A stretch of DNA of 64,000 nucleotides from Deltaproteobacteria bacterium (GCA_002731275.1 PCBK01000110.1:37120-101119); one strand, 5' to 3'; shown: positions 9,290-17,986, counted from the first letter of the stretch. Made by a program: numbers and translations. The notes: generated from the letters alone by a model not told the origin.

Positions 9290-9387
9290 GAAGTCTATTG
9301 ATGTACATTTTGCCTGTGTATTATGGGGTGTATTTGTTCTTTGTCTTCTTCTTACCCACCTATTTTTCAGGAGCAGCCTTACTTTGA
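9286..9387 (+). CDS. 33-residue membrane peptide coupled to czcA
   Basis: A short reading frame begins with an ATG that overlaps the czcA stop codon (ATGA, 9286-9289) and has GAGGAG five bases upstream. It encodes MRSLLMYILPVYYGVYLFFV followed by FFLPTYFSGAALL, one hydrophobic segment with a single basic residue at the start, as in small accessory subunits of membrane pumps (AcrZ, KdpF and CydX are known examples of the principle, not homologues). The last nine bases overlap the 3' end of the convergent epimerase gene. The good ribosome-binding site, stop-start overlap and hydrophobicity support a real gene. Conservation in other czc operons was not checked. Confidence 0.6.
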   Translation: MRSLLMYILPVYYGVYLFFVFFLPTYFSGAALL

Positions 9388-10413
9388 AATCCCCAGCGCG
9401 AGGATACTGTCAGCGGTCGCTTTGATCGCCTCTTCAGGGAGGCGTGGTGTCCAGCCCAAGACCTCTTTGGCTTTTGTATGATCGTATTCGCGCTTGACGC
9501 CCAGCTCCGTCAACACCATCCGGGTCTCTTGGTCGAAGAGCGCCATCAATCGAACAAAGATATTAGGCACCTCAAATGTCGGGAACTTCTTCTTGTAGGT
9601 GGGATAGGCACCACGTAGATACTTCGCGACCTCGATCGCCCAACGGAACCCACTATCCGCAAGAAAGCGCTGACCAGGCGCATCAGGTGACGTCATCGCC
9701 CGGATATGCAGGTCTGCAACATCTCGCACGTCGACGATCCCAAAGCCGAGCTTTGGTGCTGCCGGAAAATCACCATCAAACATCTTCTTCACCAACAACG
9801 AAGATGTCCCGTAATCCTCCTCCAATAGCGGCCCAAGGACAAGTGTGGGCAAAATGGTCACAAATTCGAGCTTTGATTGACTCACCTCTAACGCATCCCA
9901 CGCGGCTTTCTCTGCGAGCATTTTGCTACGAATATAGGCCGTTGTGTCCTTCAAGTCTTTGGGGTTGGTCCAATCTTTCTCCGTAAAGAGTCGACTCTTT
10001 TCCTCGTGACCATATGCGACAGCCGCAGCTGACGAGGTCATCACCATGCGTTTGACGTTGTGTCGTTCAGCAGCCTTGAGAACGTTGAGCGCACCATCTC
10101 GTGCAGGGACGATCAACTCCTGGTCATCTTTTGGGTTAGCCCGTGGCAATGGAGAGGCGATGTGAAGGACATAATCAACCCCCTCCATCGCCGCATCCCA
10201 GGATTCAGGTTGAGTGAGCTCGGCCTGTGCAAAAGAGAGTAACTCCGTCCCAACGGATTTTCCGATGACTTCCTTGATCGATTCACTGCGCGAAAGCTTT
10301 CGCATCGTCCCACGAACCTGATACCCTTGCCGCAATAACTCGACTGCAATGTGTGAACCAATAAAACCTGTTACACCTGTGACCAAAACCAATGTATCCG
10401 CGGGATTCGACAT
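9379..10413 (-). CDS. NAD(P)-dependent epimerase/dehydratase-family reductase (dihydroflavonol-4-reductase-like)
   Basis: Extended short-chain dehydrogenase of 344 residues. The N-terminal TGVTGFIG loop binds the nucleotide. The catalytic Ser lies in MVMTSSAAAVAYG and the Tyr-Lys pair in AYIRSKMLAEKAAW (YxxxK), the form seen in the dihydroflavonol reductase / cinnamyl-alcohol-dehydrogenase-like subgroup. The probable activity is reduction of a carbonyl or aldehyde with NADPH; the substrate cannot be predicted. The ATG at 10413 has GAGGAG seven bases upstream, which favours it over the adjacent TTG. The gene converges on the czc operon and its 3' end overlaps the small peptide gene by nine bases. 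Repeat cluster B lies just upstream. Confidence 0.88.
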   Translation of the reverse strand: MSNPADTLVLVTGVTGFIGSHIAVELLRQGYQVRGTMRKLSRSESIKEVIGKSVGTELLSFAQAELTQPESWDAAMEGVDYVLHIASPLPRANPKDDQELIVPARDGALNVLKAAERHNVKRMVMTSSAAAVAYGHEEKSRLFTEKDWTNPKDLKDTTAYIRSKMLAEKAAWDALEVSQSKLEFVTILPTLVLGPLLEEDYGTSSLLVKKMFDGDFPAAPKLGFGIVDVRDVADLHIRAMTSPDAPGQRFLADSGFRWAIEVAKYLRGAYPTYKKKFPTFEVPNIFVRLMALFDQETRMVLTELGVKREYDHTKAKEVLGWTPRLPEEAIKATADSILALGISK

Positions 10414-10510
10414 CAACTCACTCCTCTCTGTTCACAAACACTGCCACAAAAATCATGCAGGAACCTAACCACCCCTATACGCCTTTGTCAACTCAACCCA
10501 CCACTTTTTT

Positions 10511-10809
10511 GGGCAAGTTGCCACTTGCCCCTTCTTCTGCCGCGCTTTTTTTGGGCAAGTTACCACTTGCCCCTTCTAACGGGGATGCGCGGGCATCCCC
10601 TGGCTCGCTTTTTTGGGCAAGTTTCCACTTGCCCCTTCTAACGGGGATGCGCAGACACCCCCTGGCGCGCTTTTTGGGCAAGTTGCCACTTGCCCCTTCT
10701 TCTGGATCGTTTTTTTGGGCAAGTTTCCACTTGCCCCTTCTAACGGGGATGCACGGGCATCCCCTGGCGCGCTCCGCTTGCCTTCCCCTCCTGTTGACGC
10801 CTTCGGCGT
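10511..10809. repeat. Composite palindromic repeat cluster B, upstream of phaC
   Basis: Five copies of the 20-bp palindrome GGGCAAGT-N4-ACTTGCCC lie at 10511-10530, 10553-10572, 10615-10634, 10676-10695 and 10717-10736, with loops TGCC, TACC or TTCC. They alternate with the GGGGATGC-N4-GCATCCCC element at 10581-10600 and 10745-10764 and a decayed copy at 10643-10662. The cluster ends in the ACGCC-TTC-GGCGT hairpin at 10797-10809. It lies between the divergent starts of the reductase and phaC and happens to be open in the phaC frame, which makes phaC look longer than it is. I see no clear promoter in the remaining bases before phaC. Confidence 0.88.
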
Positions 10810-10949
10810 ATACTGCCGCACTTCGTTTGCCCTTTTGGTACAGGTTGTTAGATGAATTCCCAATGTTCTCCGAAAATGCAGCAACACCTCGACAAAATAC
10901 CACCCATTGTATATACCATCTCAACATATACCCACAAAAGGAGCATGGG

Positions 10950-12737
10950 ATGAGTACAACACAAGAAGAGAAAGACAATCCGCTTGTACAGCGCACCCTC
11001 GGTAGCCTCTTCCAGAAGGTCAAGTCCTCTGGTGCCAAATGGCTCCCAACAGCCCTCTCGACGATTCCAAAAGATCCAGAGGCGATGATGCAATTTTGGG
11101 CGCAAGTCTGGACAAGACCTGCGCTGCTCACACAATTCTGGCTGGAGTTTGCCTCAGCCTACCAATACGAACAACTCCAATGGTGGGAGCAAGTCCTCAA
11201 ACTCAACGATAAAGACGATGAACACGCTCACAAAAAACAAGATCGACGCTTTCGACACAAAGCCTGGAAAAAGAGTCCCACCTTCGACTTTATCAAACGC
11301 TCCTACCTCGTAACAGCCGAACTATACATTAAGATTGCGGAGACAACACCTCTTCAAGGAGAAGCCAAAGAGAAGGTCCAGTTCTACACCCAGTCTTTTG
11401 TCGACGCGATGTCTCCCTCTAACTTCATCCTGACCAACCCAGAAGTCATCCAAGAAGCCGTCAACACCAAAGGCAAGAGTCTGCTTCGGGGATTTCAGAA
11501 TTTGTTGAGCGATGTCAAACAACGACGCATCACGCTCACCAACGAAGAGGCTTTTCACGTCGGCGACAATCTCGCGACAACACCCGGTGCTGTGGTCTTT
11601 CAAAACCGCCTCTTTCAGCTCATCCAGTACAATCCCACAACCGAGCAGGTCCACGAACGCCCACTGTTGATCATCCCACCTTGTATCAACAAATACTACG
11701 TGCTCGATCTCAAGGAGAGCAATTCATACGTCAAGTGGGCGACGGAGCAAGGCCACACGGTCTTCATTATGTCCTGGGTGAATGCAACAAAAGACCTCAA
11801 GGACGCAGGTTGGGATGAATTTGTGACAGAAGGTGTGTGTAAGGCGATCGAGGTGACAAAGGATATCTGTTCACAAGAGACGATCAACGCGGTCTCGTGG
11901 TGTGTAGGCGGGACACTGACGGCGACAGCGCTTGCCTGGATGGCCAAAAGAGGAGAGAAGCCACTGGAGTCGATCACCTTCTTGACGACGTTGTTGGACT
12001 TTTCGGATCCAGGACAGGTCGATGTCTTTTTGACCCCCGAAGAAGTCAGCAAACGCGCCAAAAAAGTCGCAAAAGACGGTGTGTTCTCAGGCAAGCAGAT
12101 GGCGATGGGCTTTAACATGCTCAGAGCAAACGACCTGATTTGGTCCTACGTCGTGAACAATTATCTCTTGGGTAAGACCCCTCCTCCTTTTGACCTCTTG
12201 TACTGGAACTCCGATCCCACGAATCTTCCGGCCAAGATGTACAATTCGTATATCCAAACATTGTATTTGAAGAACAAGCTGATCAAGGGAGCCTTCAAGG
12301 TGAAGGGCGAGGTCATCAAGTTAGCGGATATAGAGACACCATGTTACTTTTTCTCGGCGATCAATGACCACATCGCCCCCTGGAAAACGACCTATACAGG
12401 TGCGCTTGAGTTATCTGGCCCAAAGACGTTCGTGCTGGGGCAGAGCGGACACATTGCAGGCGTGGTCAACCATCCATCCAAAAACAAACGAGGGTATTGG
12501 ACACAAGAGAAGTTGGCGAAGACACCTGATATATGGTTTGAGCAGACGACAGCCCATGAGGGAAGCTGGTGGCCTCACTGGAACGATTGGGTGCGTTCAT
12601 TTACAGGAGAAAGTATCCCAGCGCGTAATGTCCTGGGCACAGAAAAGTATCCCCCACTCGAAGACGCACCAGGAACCTACGTCCGTGTCAATTGCGATGG
12701 TGTTGTCGAAACATCAGAAGCTACAAAAGAACGCTGA
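10950..12737 (+). CDS. phaC: Class I poly(3-hydroxyalkanoate) synthase
   Basis: Polymerises hydroxyacyl-CoA into PHA storage granules. From the ATG at 10950 (AAAAGGAG, five bases spacing) the protein has 595 residues, the usual class I length. A longer in-frame reading begins inside repeat cluster B and is rejected. The alpha/beta-hydrolase core is complete. The lipase-like box SWCVGGT carries the nucleophile Cys at about residue 318. The Asp is at about 473 in INDHIAPW and the His at about 501 in GQSGHIAGVVNHP. PPCINKYYVLDLKESNSYVKW-type sequence is typical of PhaC. No phaA, phaB, phasin or phaR gene is adjacent, so monomer supply is encoded elsewhere. Palindrome clusters lie immediately before and after the gene. 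Confidence 0.96.
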   Translation: MSTTQEEKDNPLVQRTLGSLFQKVKSSGAKWLPTALSTIPKDPEAMMQFWAQVWTRPALLTQFWLEFASAYQYEQLQWWEQVLKLNDKDDEHAHKKQDRRFRHKAWKKSPTFDFIKRSYLVTAELYIKIAETTPLQGEAKEKVQFYTQSFVDAMSPSNFILTNPEVIQEAVNTKGKSLLRGFQNLLSDVKQRRITLTNEEAFHVGDNLATTPGAVVFQNRLFQLIQYNPTTEQVHERPLLIIPPCINKYYVLDLKESNSYVKWATEQGHTVFIMSWVNATKDLKDAGWDEFVTEGVCKAIEVTKDICSQETINAVSWCVGGTLTATALAWMAKRGEKPLESITFLTTLLDFSDPGQVDVFLTPEEVSKRAKKVAKDGVFSGKQMAMGFNMLRANDLIWSYVVNNYLLGKTPPPFDLLYWNSDPTNLPAKMYNSYIQTLYLKNKLIKGAFKVKGEVIKLADIETPCYFFSAINDHIAPWKTTYTGALELSGPKTFVLGQSGHIAGVVNHPSKNKRGYWTQEKLAKTPDIWFEQTTAHEGSWWPHWNDWVRSFTGESIPARNVLGTEKYPPLEDAPGTYVRVNCDGVVETSEATKER

Positions 12738-12762
12738 CTCCCTTTTTTGGGATGTCTTTTTT

Positions 12763-13026
12763 GGGCCACTTGCCACTTGCCCTTATATACAGGCGAGTTG
12801 CCACTCGCCCCTTCTTCTCTTCTGCCACGCTTTGCTTGCCCCTGCTTTGGGCAAGCTTCCACTTGCCCCTTCTTCTGCCGCGCTTTTTTGGGCAAGTTGC
12901 CACTTGCCCCTTCTTCTGCCGCGCTTTTTTGGGCAAGTTGCCACTTGCCCCTTCTTCTAACGGGGATGCACGGGCATCCCCTGGCGCGCTTCGCTTGCCT
13001 TCCCTTCCTGTTGACGCCTTCGGCGT
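12763..13026. repeat. Composite palindromic repeat cluster C, downstream of phaC
   Basis: The palindrome GGGCAAGT-N4-ACTTGCCC is at 12890-12909 and 12931-12950, with a slightly mismatched copy at 12849-12868 and a degenerate one at 12763-12782. The GC variant GGCGAGT-N4-ACTCGCC lies at 12791-12810 after the same TATATAC sequence as in cluster A. GGGGATGC-N4-GCATCCCC is at 12962-12981 and the closing ACGCC-TTC-GGCGT hairpin at 13014-13026. Orientation and order match clusters A and B. It starts 25 bases after the phaC stop, so it would be transcribed as the phaC 3' end. Bases 13027-13210 are AT-rich and show no gene. Confidence 0.88.
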
Positions 13027-13224
13027 GGTTGACGTATCCGTGCGAAACAAAACATCATTGGCAAATTTGACGGATTTTTTTGTTTTTCAGGCAACCCTTA
13101 TGCCAAAGCAAAAGTCTCTTACAATGGAACAGGCAAAACTGTTTCCATTTGTTCGGTAAAAAGTCCGCAACGAACAGAATGGATTTGGCCTTTGTAACCA
13201 AATCACAATGAAAGGAAGAATGTC

Positions 13225-13674
13225 ATGCAGACGTTGAAAAAAGCTGGAATGTTGATCATTGTATCGTTGATTTTGGGACTCGCGTTTGGTGCGGGTTGTG
13301 GTGACAACAAAACAACCAACGAAAAAACGACCACTGAGAAAAGCACAACAGATGGTGGCTCAAGCACCCCTGATACCACTTCAAATACTCCTGATACCAC
13401 TTCAAATACCGAGAAGGAGGAGAACGAAGCCTGTACGGCTGGCAATTGCACACAGACTTGCGCTGAGAACACGAGCTGTAACCGAACGTGCGAGGGCGGC
13501 GGTTGTAAACAAACCTGTCCCAAGGGTGGGACTTGTAACTTTACTTGTACTGGAGGGAATTGCGAACAAACTTGCGGTGCAGACTCTACGAGTTGTCAGT
13601 TCACTTGTACAACTGGAGATTGCACCCAAGAGTGTAACAGTGTGTGTGTCTGTGTAGCTGGTGTGTGTACCTGA
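13225..13674 (+). CDS. Cysteine-rich lipoprotein with GGxCxxTC-like repeats
   Basis: A 149-residue lipoprotein. The ATG at 13225 follows AAAGGAAG. The signal peptide ends in GAGC (Cys near residue 25). Next comes a linker of Thr, Glu, Asp and Ser (about 30-72) that contains a duplicated TPDTTSN segment. The rest is about six repeats of roughly 13 residues with the pattern CxxGxCxxTC (GNCTQTC, GGCKQTC, GNCEQTC, GDCTQEC), giving about 20 cysteines that are probably disulfide-bonded at the cell surface. I do not recognise a named family. Similar low-complexity Cys lipoproteins are common in Myxococcota-type genomes. It stands alone between repeat cluster C and a convergent gene. Confidence 0.75.
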   Translation: MQTLKKAGMLIIVSLILGLAFGAGCGDNKTTNEKTTTEKSTTDGGSSTPDTTSNTPDTTSNTEKEENEACTAGNCTQTCAENTSCNRTCEGGGCKQTCPKGGTCNFTCTGGNCEQTCGADSTSCQFTCTTGDCTQECNSVCVCVAGVCT

Positions 13675-13845
13675 TTCCCTCCTCGATTCTCCCACTCTCC
13701 CCAAAAAACCTCTTCTCAAACTCAAAAAGATGTCAGAATGTTGTCAGACTGTTCTCTGGAGTTTGCAAGTCAAAAAGAAATGTAGAGGGGGTCCTTAGCA
13801 GAGGAAGTATATCCTTGTAGCTTGTTGGCACCCCAAATAGGCTTT

Positions 13846-14568
13846 TTACAAGCACGAATCAGATGTCCCACGCACAGCAGGACCACAGTTTGGTGGCAAA
13901 TTTGCAATCACGAGGCTCACTGACTCGCTCGCATCGCCCTTTCCCAGAAGCTCTCCATTGTGTGTACGTACATCATATGAGCCGTCCAACAAAGGTTCGA
14001 CAAAGGGAATATCAGTTGTGTACGGATAGCCAGTGCATCGGCTCAAGCAAAATCTGTTCATGCTCGTGTAGGGGAACAACAGCCTCAACTGGGTGTGCTT
14101 TGCAGCCTCCTCAACAAAGGGGAACAATGCAGGGGAGGATTTGTCCATCGTGTCCAGATACATCGTCCACTGGGCTTCGACCTCTTTGCCTTCGTCGTAG
14201 ATCCGAGCTTTTTCTTGTAGCTCTACAAACGAAAGCTGTTGGAGTTGATCAAGGTCGCAGTGTTGAAAAACCCAGCGTTCAATGGCCATCACTGTATCTT
14301 CAAGGCTCGAAGTTTGGCCATTTGCAAAGGCAACACCATCGCGCCAAAAATCAGACAGAAACAGTCTCTCCTCCAAAGCCATAGAGACCTGGCAAGAGTA
14401 GTTTTCATACTGGATGTAGCTGTAGGCCGAGGGTTGAACCCCCTCAGGAAAAGGAGACACGGACAACAAAGAGTTGGATGGTTGGAGTCGGTTGCTGATC
14501 GCAGAATGAAGTCCCCCAACGGACGAAGTATCCAGATACAAATCAACATCATTACTTGAACTGCTCAC
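13846..14568 (-). CDS. Protein of unknown function
   Basis: About 240 residues from a GTG at 14568, which has AAGGAG eight bases upstream. The frame stays open to an ATG at 14700, but that start lacks a ribosome-binding site and adds an unconvincing Arg/Cys-rich extension. The sequence has a Ser/Asp-rich start, an aromatic segment (YSYIQYENYSC) and an acidic helical middle containing GQTSSLEDTVMAIERWV. No signal peptide or membrane helix is visible. The W-rich helix after a GxTxxLxD turn recalls DUF6193-type proteins, but the match is too loose to name. The downstream neighbour on the same strand is absent, and the upstream one is an Rpn-type nuclease about 330 bases away. Bases 14569-14900 show no other feature. 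Confidence 0.55.
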   Translation of the reverse strand: MSSSSNDVDLYLDTSSVGGLHSAISNRLQPSNSLLSVSPFPEGVQPSAYSYIQYENYSCQVSMALEERLFLSDFWRDGVAFANGQTSSLEDTVMAIERWVFQHCDLDQLQQLSFVELQEKARIYDEGKEVEAQWTMYLDTMDKSSPALFPFVEEAAKHTQLRLLFPYTSMNRFCLSRCTGYPYTTDIPFVEPLLDGSYDVRTHNGELLGKGDASESVSLVIANLPPNCGPAVRGTSDSCL

Positions 14569-14900
14569 CTCGTGCTCTCCTTCTCTTTTTGTGTTTACAA
14601 TACCGAAATCTATTGGTCTTCTCAACACCGACTTTGGTCTTTCATCTTCGTTGTCACTTCTCTGGGGGACAATGATTCCGCAACAGCATCTGCTCAACAT
14701 AACCGTTCAGGGGGTGGGCAAGAGAGAATCAACTGCCGAATATATCCGGAACAAATACCATAAGCATGTTCCTTTGGAGTTTTCCCACTGCTTGATTCTG
14801 GACGCTTGTTGAGGGAGTTGCTTCGGGTGAGGAAAATCGACGTTTGGAGTTGTGAGGGGTTTTGGGGTCTTCCAAGCAAAAAAGTCGTTTGGAAAAAGCC

Positions 14901-15908
14901 TTAGTCTTTGAGTTGTTCGATGTCTTGGAGAGAGATGTTGAGGATGTCAGAGATTTGTTGGGCTGGTACGTTGGCCTCAAGCATCAGCTTTGCGCTTTTC
15001 AACAGACCAATTTGCTCGCCTGTTTGGATGCCTTTCTCCAGACCTGCCTGTTCGCCCTCGACTCGGCCTTGTTCGAGACCTTTCTCAAGACCAGCTTGTT
15101 CACCTTTTTCAAAACCGGCTTGCTCACCCTCGGCTCGACCTTGTTCAAGTCCTTCCTGTAGGCCTTCTTTGAAGGAGGCAGAAAAACCAGTGAGCCAACG
15201 GCGGATGGCGTTGATACGATCTTCGACTTCCCAGCGAAATTCCTCATTGGCACCGAGTCTTTCGAGTTCCTGGTATGCGTCTTGAAATTCGGGATGTTGT
15301 TCTTCCCATTTTTTGATGATGTCTTTGTCCAATTTCGTACCCTCCTTGAACAGGCACAACCACTTGTCGAGCAAAGTATGTGCATTTTCTGGTGTCGTGT
15401 CAAAGCCCGCCAAACTGATGAAGTGGATCGCCATCCCGTCTGTCAATGGAAAATGCTGTTTTTGTTCGAGCAACAAAAAGCAGTGGTGATATCCTGGCTT
15501 GTCCTTGAACATCGCGAAGTTCGTGATCACGATCGAGTACACAGGTTGTAACTTGTCGTACTTTTCGCCACTTTCGAGCTGTGAAGCCGACAAGCGCGAC
15601 CAATAGTACAAGACTCGCTCCGCGAAGAACTTCTCGTTGGCGACCTGGACTTCGACGTGATAGAGCTTTCCCTTTTTGTCGCGGACTTTGAGATCCATCA
15701 CTGGATGTTTGTCGGTCCTCCATTCGATCTGCGATTCTGGATTCAGAATGTCGATCTCGTCGATTGGTGCAGCCCCCTCTGGGATGAGTACCGCATCCAA
15801 TAAACTTCGGAGCAATCGTTTGTTGCGCTCATCCCCGAAGATGCGCTTGAACACGATATCAATGCATGGTGTCAGTATAATGGACTTGTTTTGCTGTTCT
15901 TCTATCAT
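14901..15908 (-). CDS. Rpn-family (PD-(D/E)XK) recombination-promoting nuclease / transposase-like protein
   Basis: A 335-residue member of the Rpn/YhgA-like family (PDDEXK_2, TIGR01784). The N-terminus reads TPCIDIVFKRIFGDERNKRLL, followed by PESQIEWRTDKHPVMDLKV and YHVEVQVANEKFFAERVLYY. The Asp of MDLKV and the ExQ of VEVQV are the expected catalytic positions. Family members are Mg-dependent DNA endonucleases that are often linked to RecA-independent gene transfer. The C-terminal 90 residues contain repeats of the type GLEQGRAEGEQAGFEKG, predicted coiled coil and typical of this family. Internal repeats in that part can change length between strains. The ATG at 15908 is used. It is probably a solitary, possibly mobile gene. 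Confidence 0.85.
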   Translation of the reverse strand: MIEEQQNKSIILTPCIDIVFKRIFGDERNKRLLRSLLDAVLIPEGAAPIDEIDILNPESQIEWRTDKHPVMDLKVRDKKGKLYHVEVQVANEKFFAERVLYYWSRLSASQLESGEKYDKLQPVYSIVITNFAMFKDKPGYHHCFLLLEQKQHFPLTDGMAIHFISLAGFDTTPENAHTLLDKWLCLFKEGTKLDKDIIKKWEEQHPEFQDAYQELERLGANEEFRWEVEDRINAIRRWLTGFSASFKEGLQEGLEQGRAEGEQAGFEKGEQAGLEKGLEQGRVEGEQAGLEKGIQTGEQIGLLKSAKLMLEANVPAQQISDILNISLQDIEQLKD

Positions 15909-16362
15909 GAAGAATCCCCCATCGCTCGGTCTCTACGAAAAGAAAATAGTCGAAAGGCACAAACAAGGAAGACGAATATCCGCTTTCTTGTCGTTGTAAC
16001 CGAATGTTTGATATGAAAAGAGAGGTGTGTTTTCCCCTTGTTTTGTTTGTCCCCAGCGTCGCCTTTTGCGACGAACATCAATGTGTGCCCTGTTTCTACC
16101 TTCGTCAAGGCCAAAAAAGCAGGAAAAAGAAGTGCTCAACTTGTTCTTCACAGCGTGGAAACTTATCACCAAAAAGACCGCTCCTAAAAAAGAAAGTCTA
16201 CAGCGACAAGCATGAAAGAGTCGTATGTCGAGATATGACATGCCGGGCATTCAGGATGTGCACTGCCGATGCACATACAAACACACGTCGACAAAGTACG
16301 GCAGGTAGCAAGCCGCACGTCATATTTCGATAGAAGGAACACCATCTCCAAGGGAGGAAATG
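15909..16362. other. Intergenic interval without a convincing gene
   Basis: About 450 bases between the divergent Rpn gene and the next membrane-protein gene. Short open frames exist on both strands but none has a ribosome-binding site or protein-like composition. A perfect six-pair hairpin CGTCGC-CTTTT-GCGACG is at 16057-16073. I see nothing else. Confidence 0.5.
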
Positions 16363-17079
16363 ATGCGATTGATGAGAATGTCAATGATTTACTTGTACGC
16401 AATGCTGGCCATCACAGGAGCATTCCTGGGCTTAACAGGGCTGTTCCAATGGAAGTTTGGACTCCTCCCAAGCTGGCTGTTTATCTCGTCGGCGTGGTCC
16501 CTTCCTGTCGCAATTGCCTCACTCCTGATCACACTGTTCGCGACCTACATGTACCAACGCGAAAAGAAGCAATTCCGAGCCTTCGACTTTGAACAACGCA
16601 AAAAAGAACGCAGCGAAATCCTCCTCGAATGGGCCGACAAAAAGAACCACTATATCCTTACATATAGTGGACTGTTTACACCACACGCAGGGATCCTGTT
16701 CAATACCAAACAAGGCCTCCAGGGTGTCGATTTTATCGAAAAAAAGAGCTTGCTTGTCCTGAGCTTTGGCAAAGAGAACCCCAAACAAGTCCAATTCCTG
16801 ATCCCCTCCACAACTCACAAGTACATCCCCAACGCCATCACCCGCTTGTGTGGTCGATACAGCCTCACCATCCCACAACACATCTCAGAAAAACACAAAA
16901 ACATCCAGGCACACGTAGCACAACAACAAAAACCCATGAGCCTGCCACAACTTCAAACACTCGTGCTCAAACAACAACAGATCATCCTCTCACTCGAATC
17001 ACGACTCAAAAAACTCGAACAGCTCACAACCACACCACAAACACCACACAAAACCACCGCACCTTCTCGCCCAAATTGA
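16363..17079 (+). CDS. Two-helix membrane protein with a cytosolic domain and C-terminal coiled coil
   Basis: A 238-residue protein. The ATG at 16363 lies five bases after GGGAGG; another ATG one codon earlier is too close to it. Two hydrophobic segments, about residues 8-27 and 36-60, form an N-terminal hairpin. A basic helix (QREKKQFRAFDFEQRKKER) then leads to a compact domain of about 90 residues with YILTYSGLFTPHAGILFN, and the tail ends in a Gln-rich coiled coil (residues 175-215). It is not a family I can name; the middle could be a PH-like domain. It is followed on the same strand by an SDR gene 80 bases away. Confidence 0.7.
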   Translation: MRLMRMSMIYLYAMLAITGAFLGLTGLFQWKFGLLPSWLFISSAWSLPVAIASLLITLFATYMYQREKKQFRAFDFEQRKKERSEILLEWADKKNHYILTYSGLFTPHAGILFNTKQGLQGVDFIEKKSLLVLSFGKENPKQVQFLIPSTTHKYIPNAITRLCGRYSLTIPQHISEKHKNIQAHVAQQQKPMSLPQLQTLVLKQQQIILSLESRLKKLEQLTTTPQTPHKTTAPSRPN

Positions 17080-17161
17080 CCCACAAACACACTTCCAGTA
17101 TGCTCCCCCAAACCATGCCATGAAGGCTATTGCAATCCCCCATACAAAAGGAAGTGTACAC

Positions 17162-17986
17162 GTGGCACAATCAAATCCCCAAACAATCTTGATCACCGGC
17201 GCAAGCACTGGTATTGGCTATGACGCCGCCAAACAGCTCGGGCAGATGGGCATGCATGTCATCGCTGGCGCACGCAAAGACAGCGACATCGAACGACTCA
17301 ATGCCCTCGATAACGTCACTGGTATCCGCCTCGACGTCACCAAACAAGAAGACAGAGACGAAGCCATCAAACACATCGAAGCCCTCGGAAATGGTCTTGA
17401 TGTATTGATCAATAACGCTGGCATCGCCGTCGGTGCACCGATCATGGACGTCAGTGGCGACGATCTGCGTTGGCAATTCGAGGTGAATGTGTTCTGTCTC
17501 GTCGAGCTGACACAAGCGTGCTTCCCCTTCCTGCTCAAGAACAAAGGGCGTGTGATCAATATCAGCTCAATGGCCGGACGTATGGTCATGCCATTCATGG
17601 CTCCCTATGCAATGAGCAAGTTCGCCGTCGAAGCCTTTACAGATGGTCTGCGTCGGGAACTTCGTCCCTTTGGACTCAAAGTCGTCGCGATCCAACCAGG
17701 CCCCATCAAAACCGCGATTTGGGACAAAACAGACCCCGAAACCTTACAGTACGCAGGCTCTCCCTTCGAAGACCGAGCGAGACGAGCTGGCAAAATGTTG
17801 ATCAAGGCTGGTCAAGAACAAAGCCTCCCCGTCGAGACTGTCACCCGTGTGATCAAACACGCGATCACCTCACGCTCACCAAAGACACGCTATATCGTGA
17901 CGAAAGGTAAGTGGTTCCGCCTCTTCCTCAACAGCCTCCCAGACAAATGGATCGACGCTGTCCTCACACGGATCTTTCCAGAATAA
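17162..17986 (+). CDS. Short-chain dehydrogenase/reductase
   Basis: Classical SDR oxidoreductase, 274 residues from a GTG at 17162, which follows AAAAGGAAG by seven bases. The next gene, at 18068, has the same ribosome-binding-site layout. An ATG at 17120 would add 14 residues without any such site. TGASTGIG at about residues 10-17 is the NAD(P) glycine motif. NNAGIAVGAP is the NNAG motif. The catalytic Ser lies in INISSMAG, with Tyr-Lys in YAMSKFAVEAF, and PGPIKTAIWDK follows as in many acyl or steroid-like SDRs. The C-terminal WFRLFLNSLPDKWIDAVLTR helix is amphipathic and may touch a membrane. The substrate is not predictable. Confidence 0.9.
   Translation: MAQSNPQTILITGASTGIGYDAAKQLGQMGMHVIAGARKDSDIERLNALDNVTGIRLDVTKQEDRDEAIKHIEALGNGLDVLINNAGIAVGAPIMDVSGDDLRWQFEVNVFCLVELTQACFPFLLKNKGRVINISSMAGRMVMPFMAPYAMSKFAVEAFTDGLRRELRPFGLKVVAIQPGPIKTAIWDKTDPETLQYAGSPFEDRARRAGKMLIKAGQEQSLPVETVTRVIKHAITSRSPKTRYIVTKGKWFRLFLNSLPDKWIDAVLTRIFPE

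Noticed and set aside
10392..10949. N-terminal extension of PHA synthase by 186 residues
   Set aside because: It consists of translated palindromic repeats and has no good start; the ATG at 10950 has a proper ribosome-binding site and gives the normal family length.
15905..16333. Short frames of 62-109 codons between the Rpn gene and the next membrane protein
   Set aside because: No ribosome-binding sites, overlapping on both strands, no recognisable sequence; possibly degraded remnants but nothing supports that.
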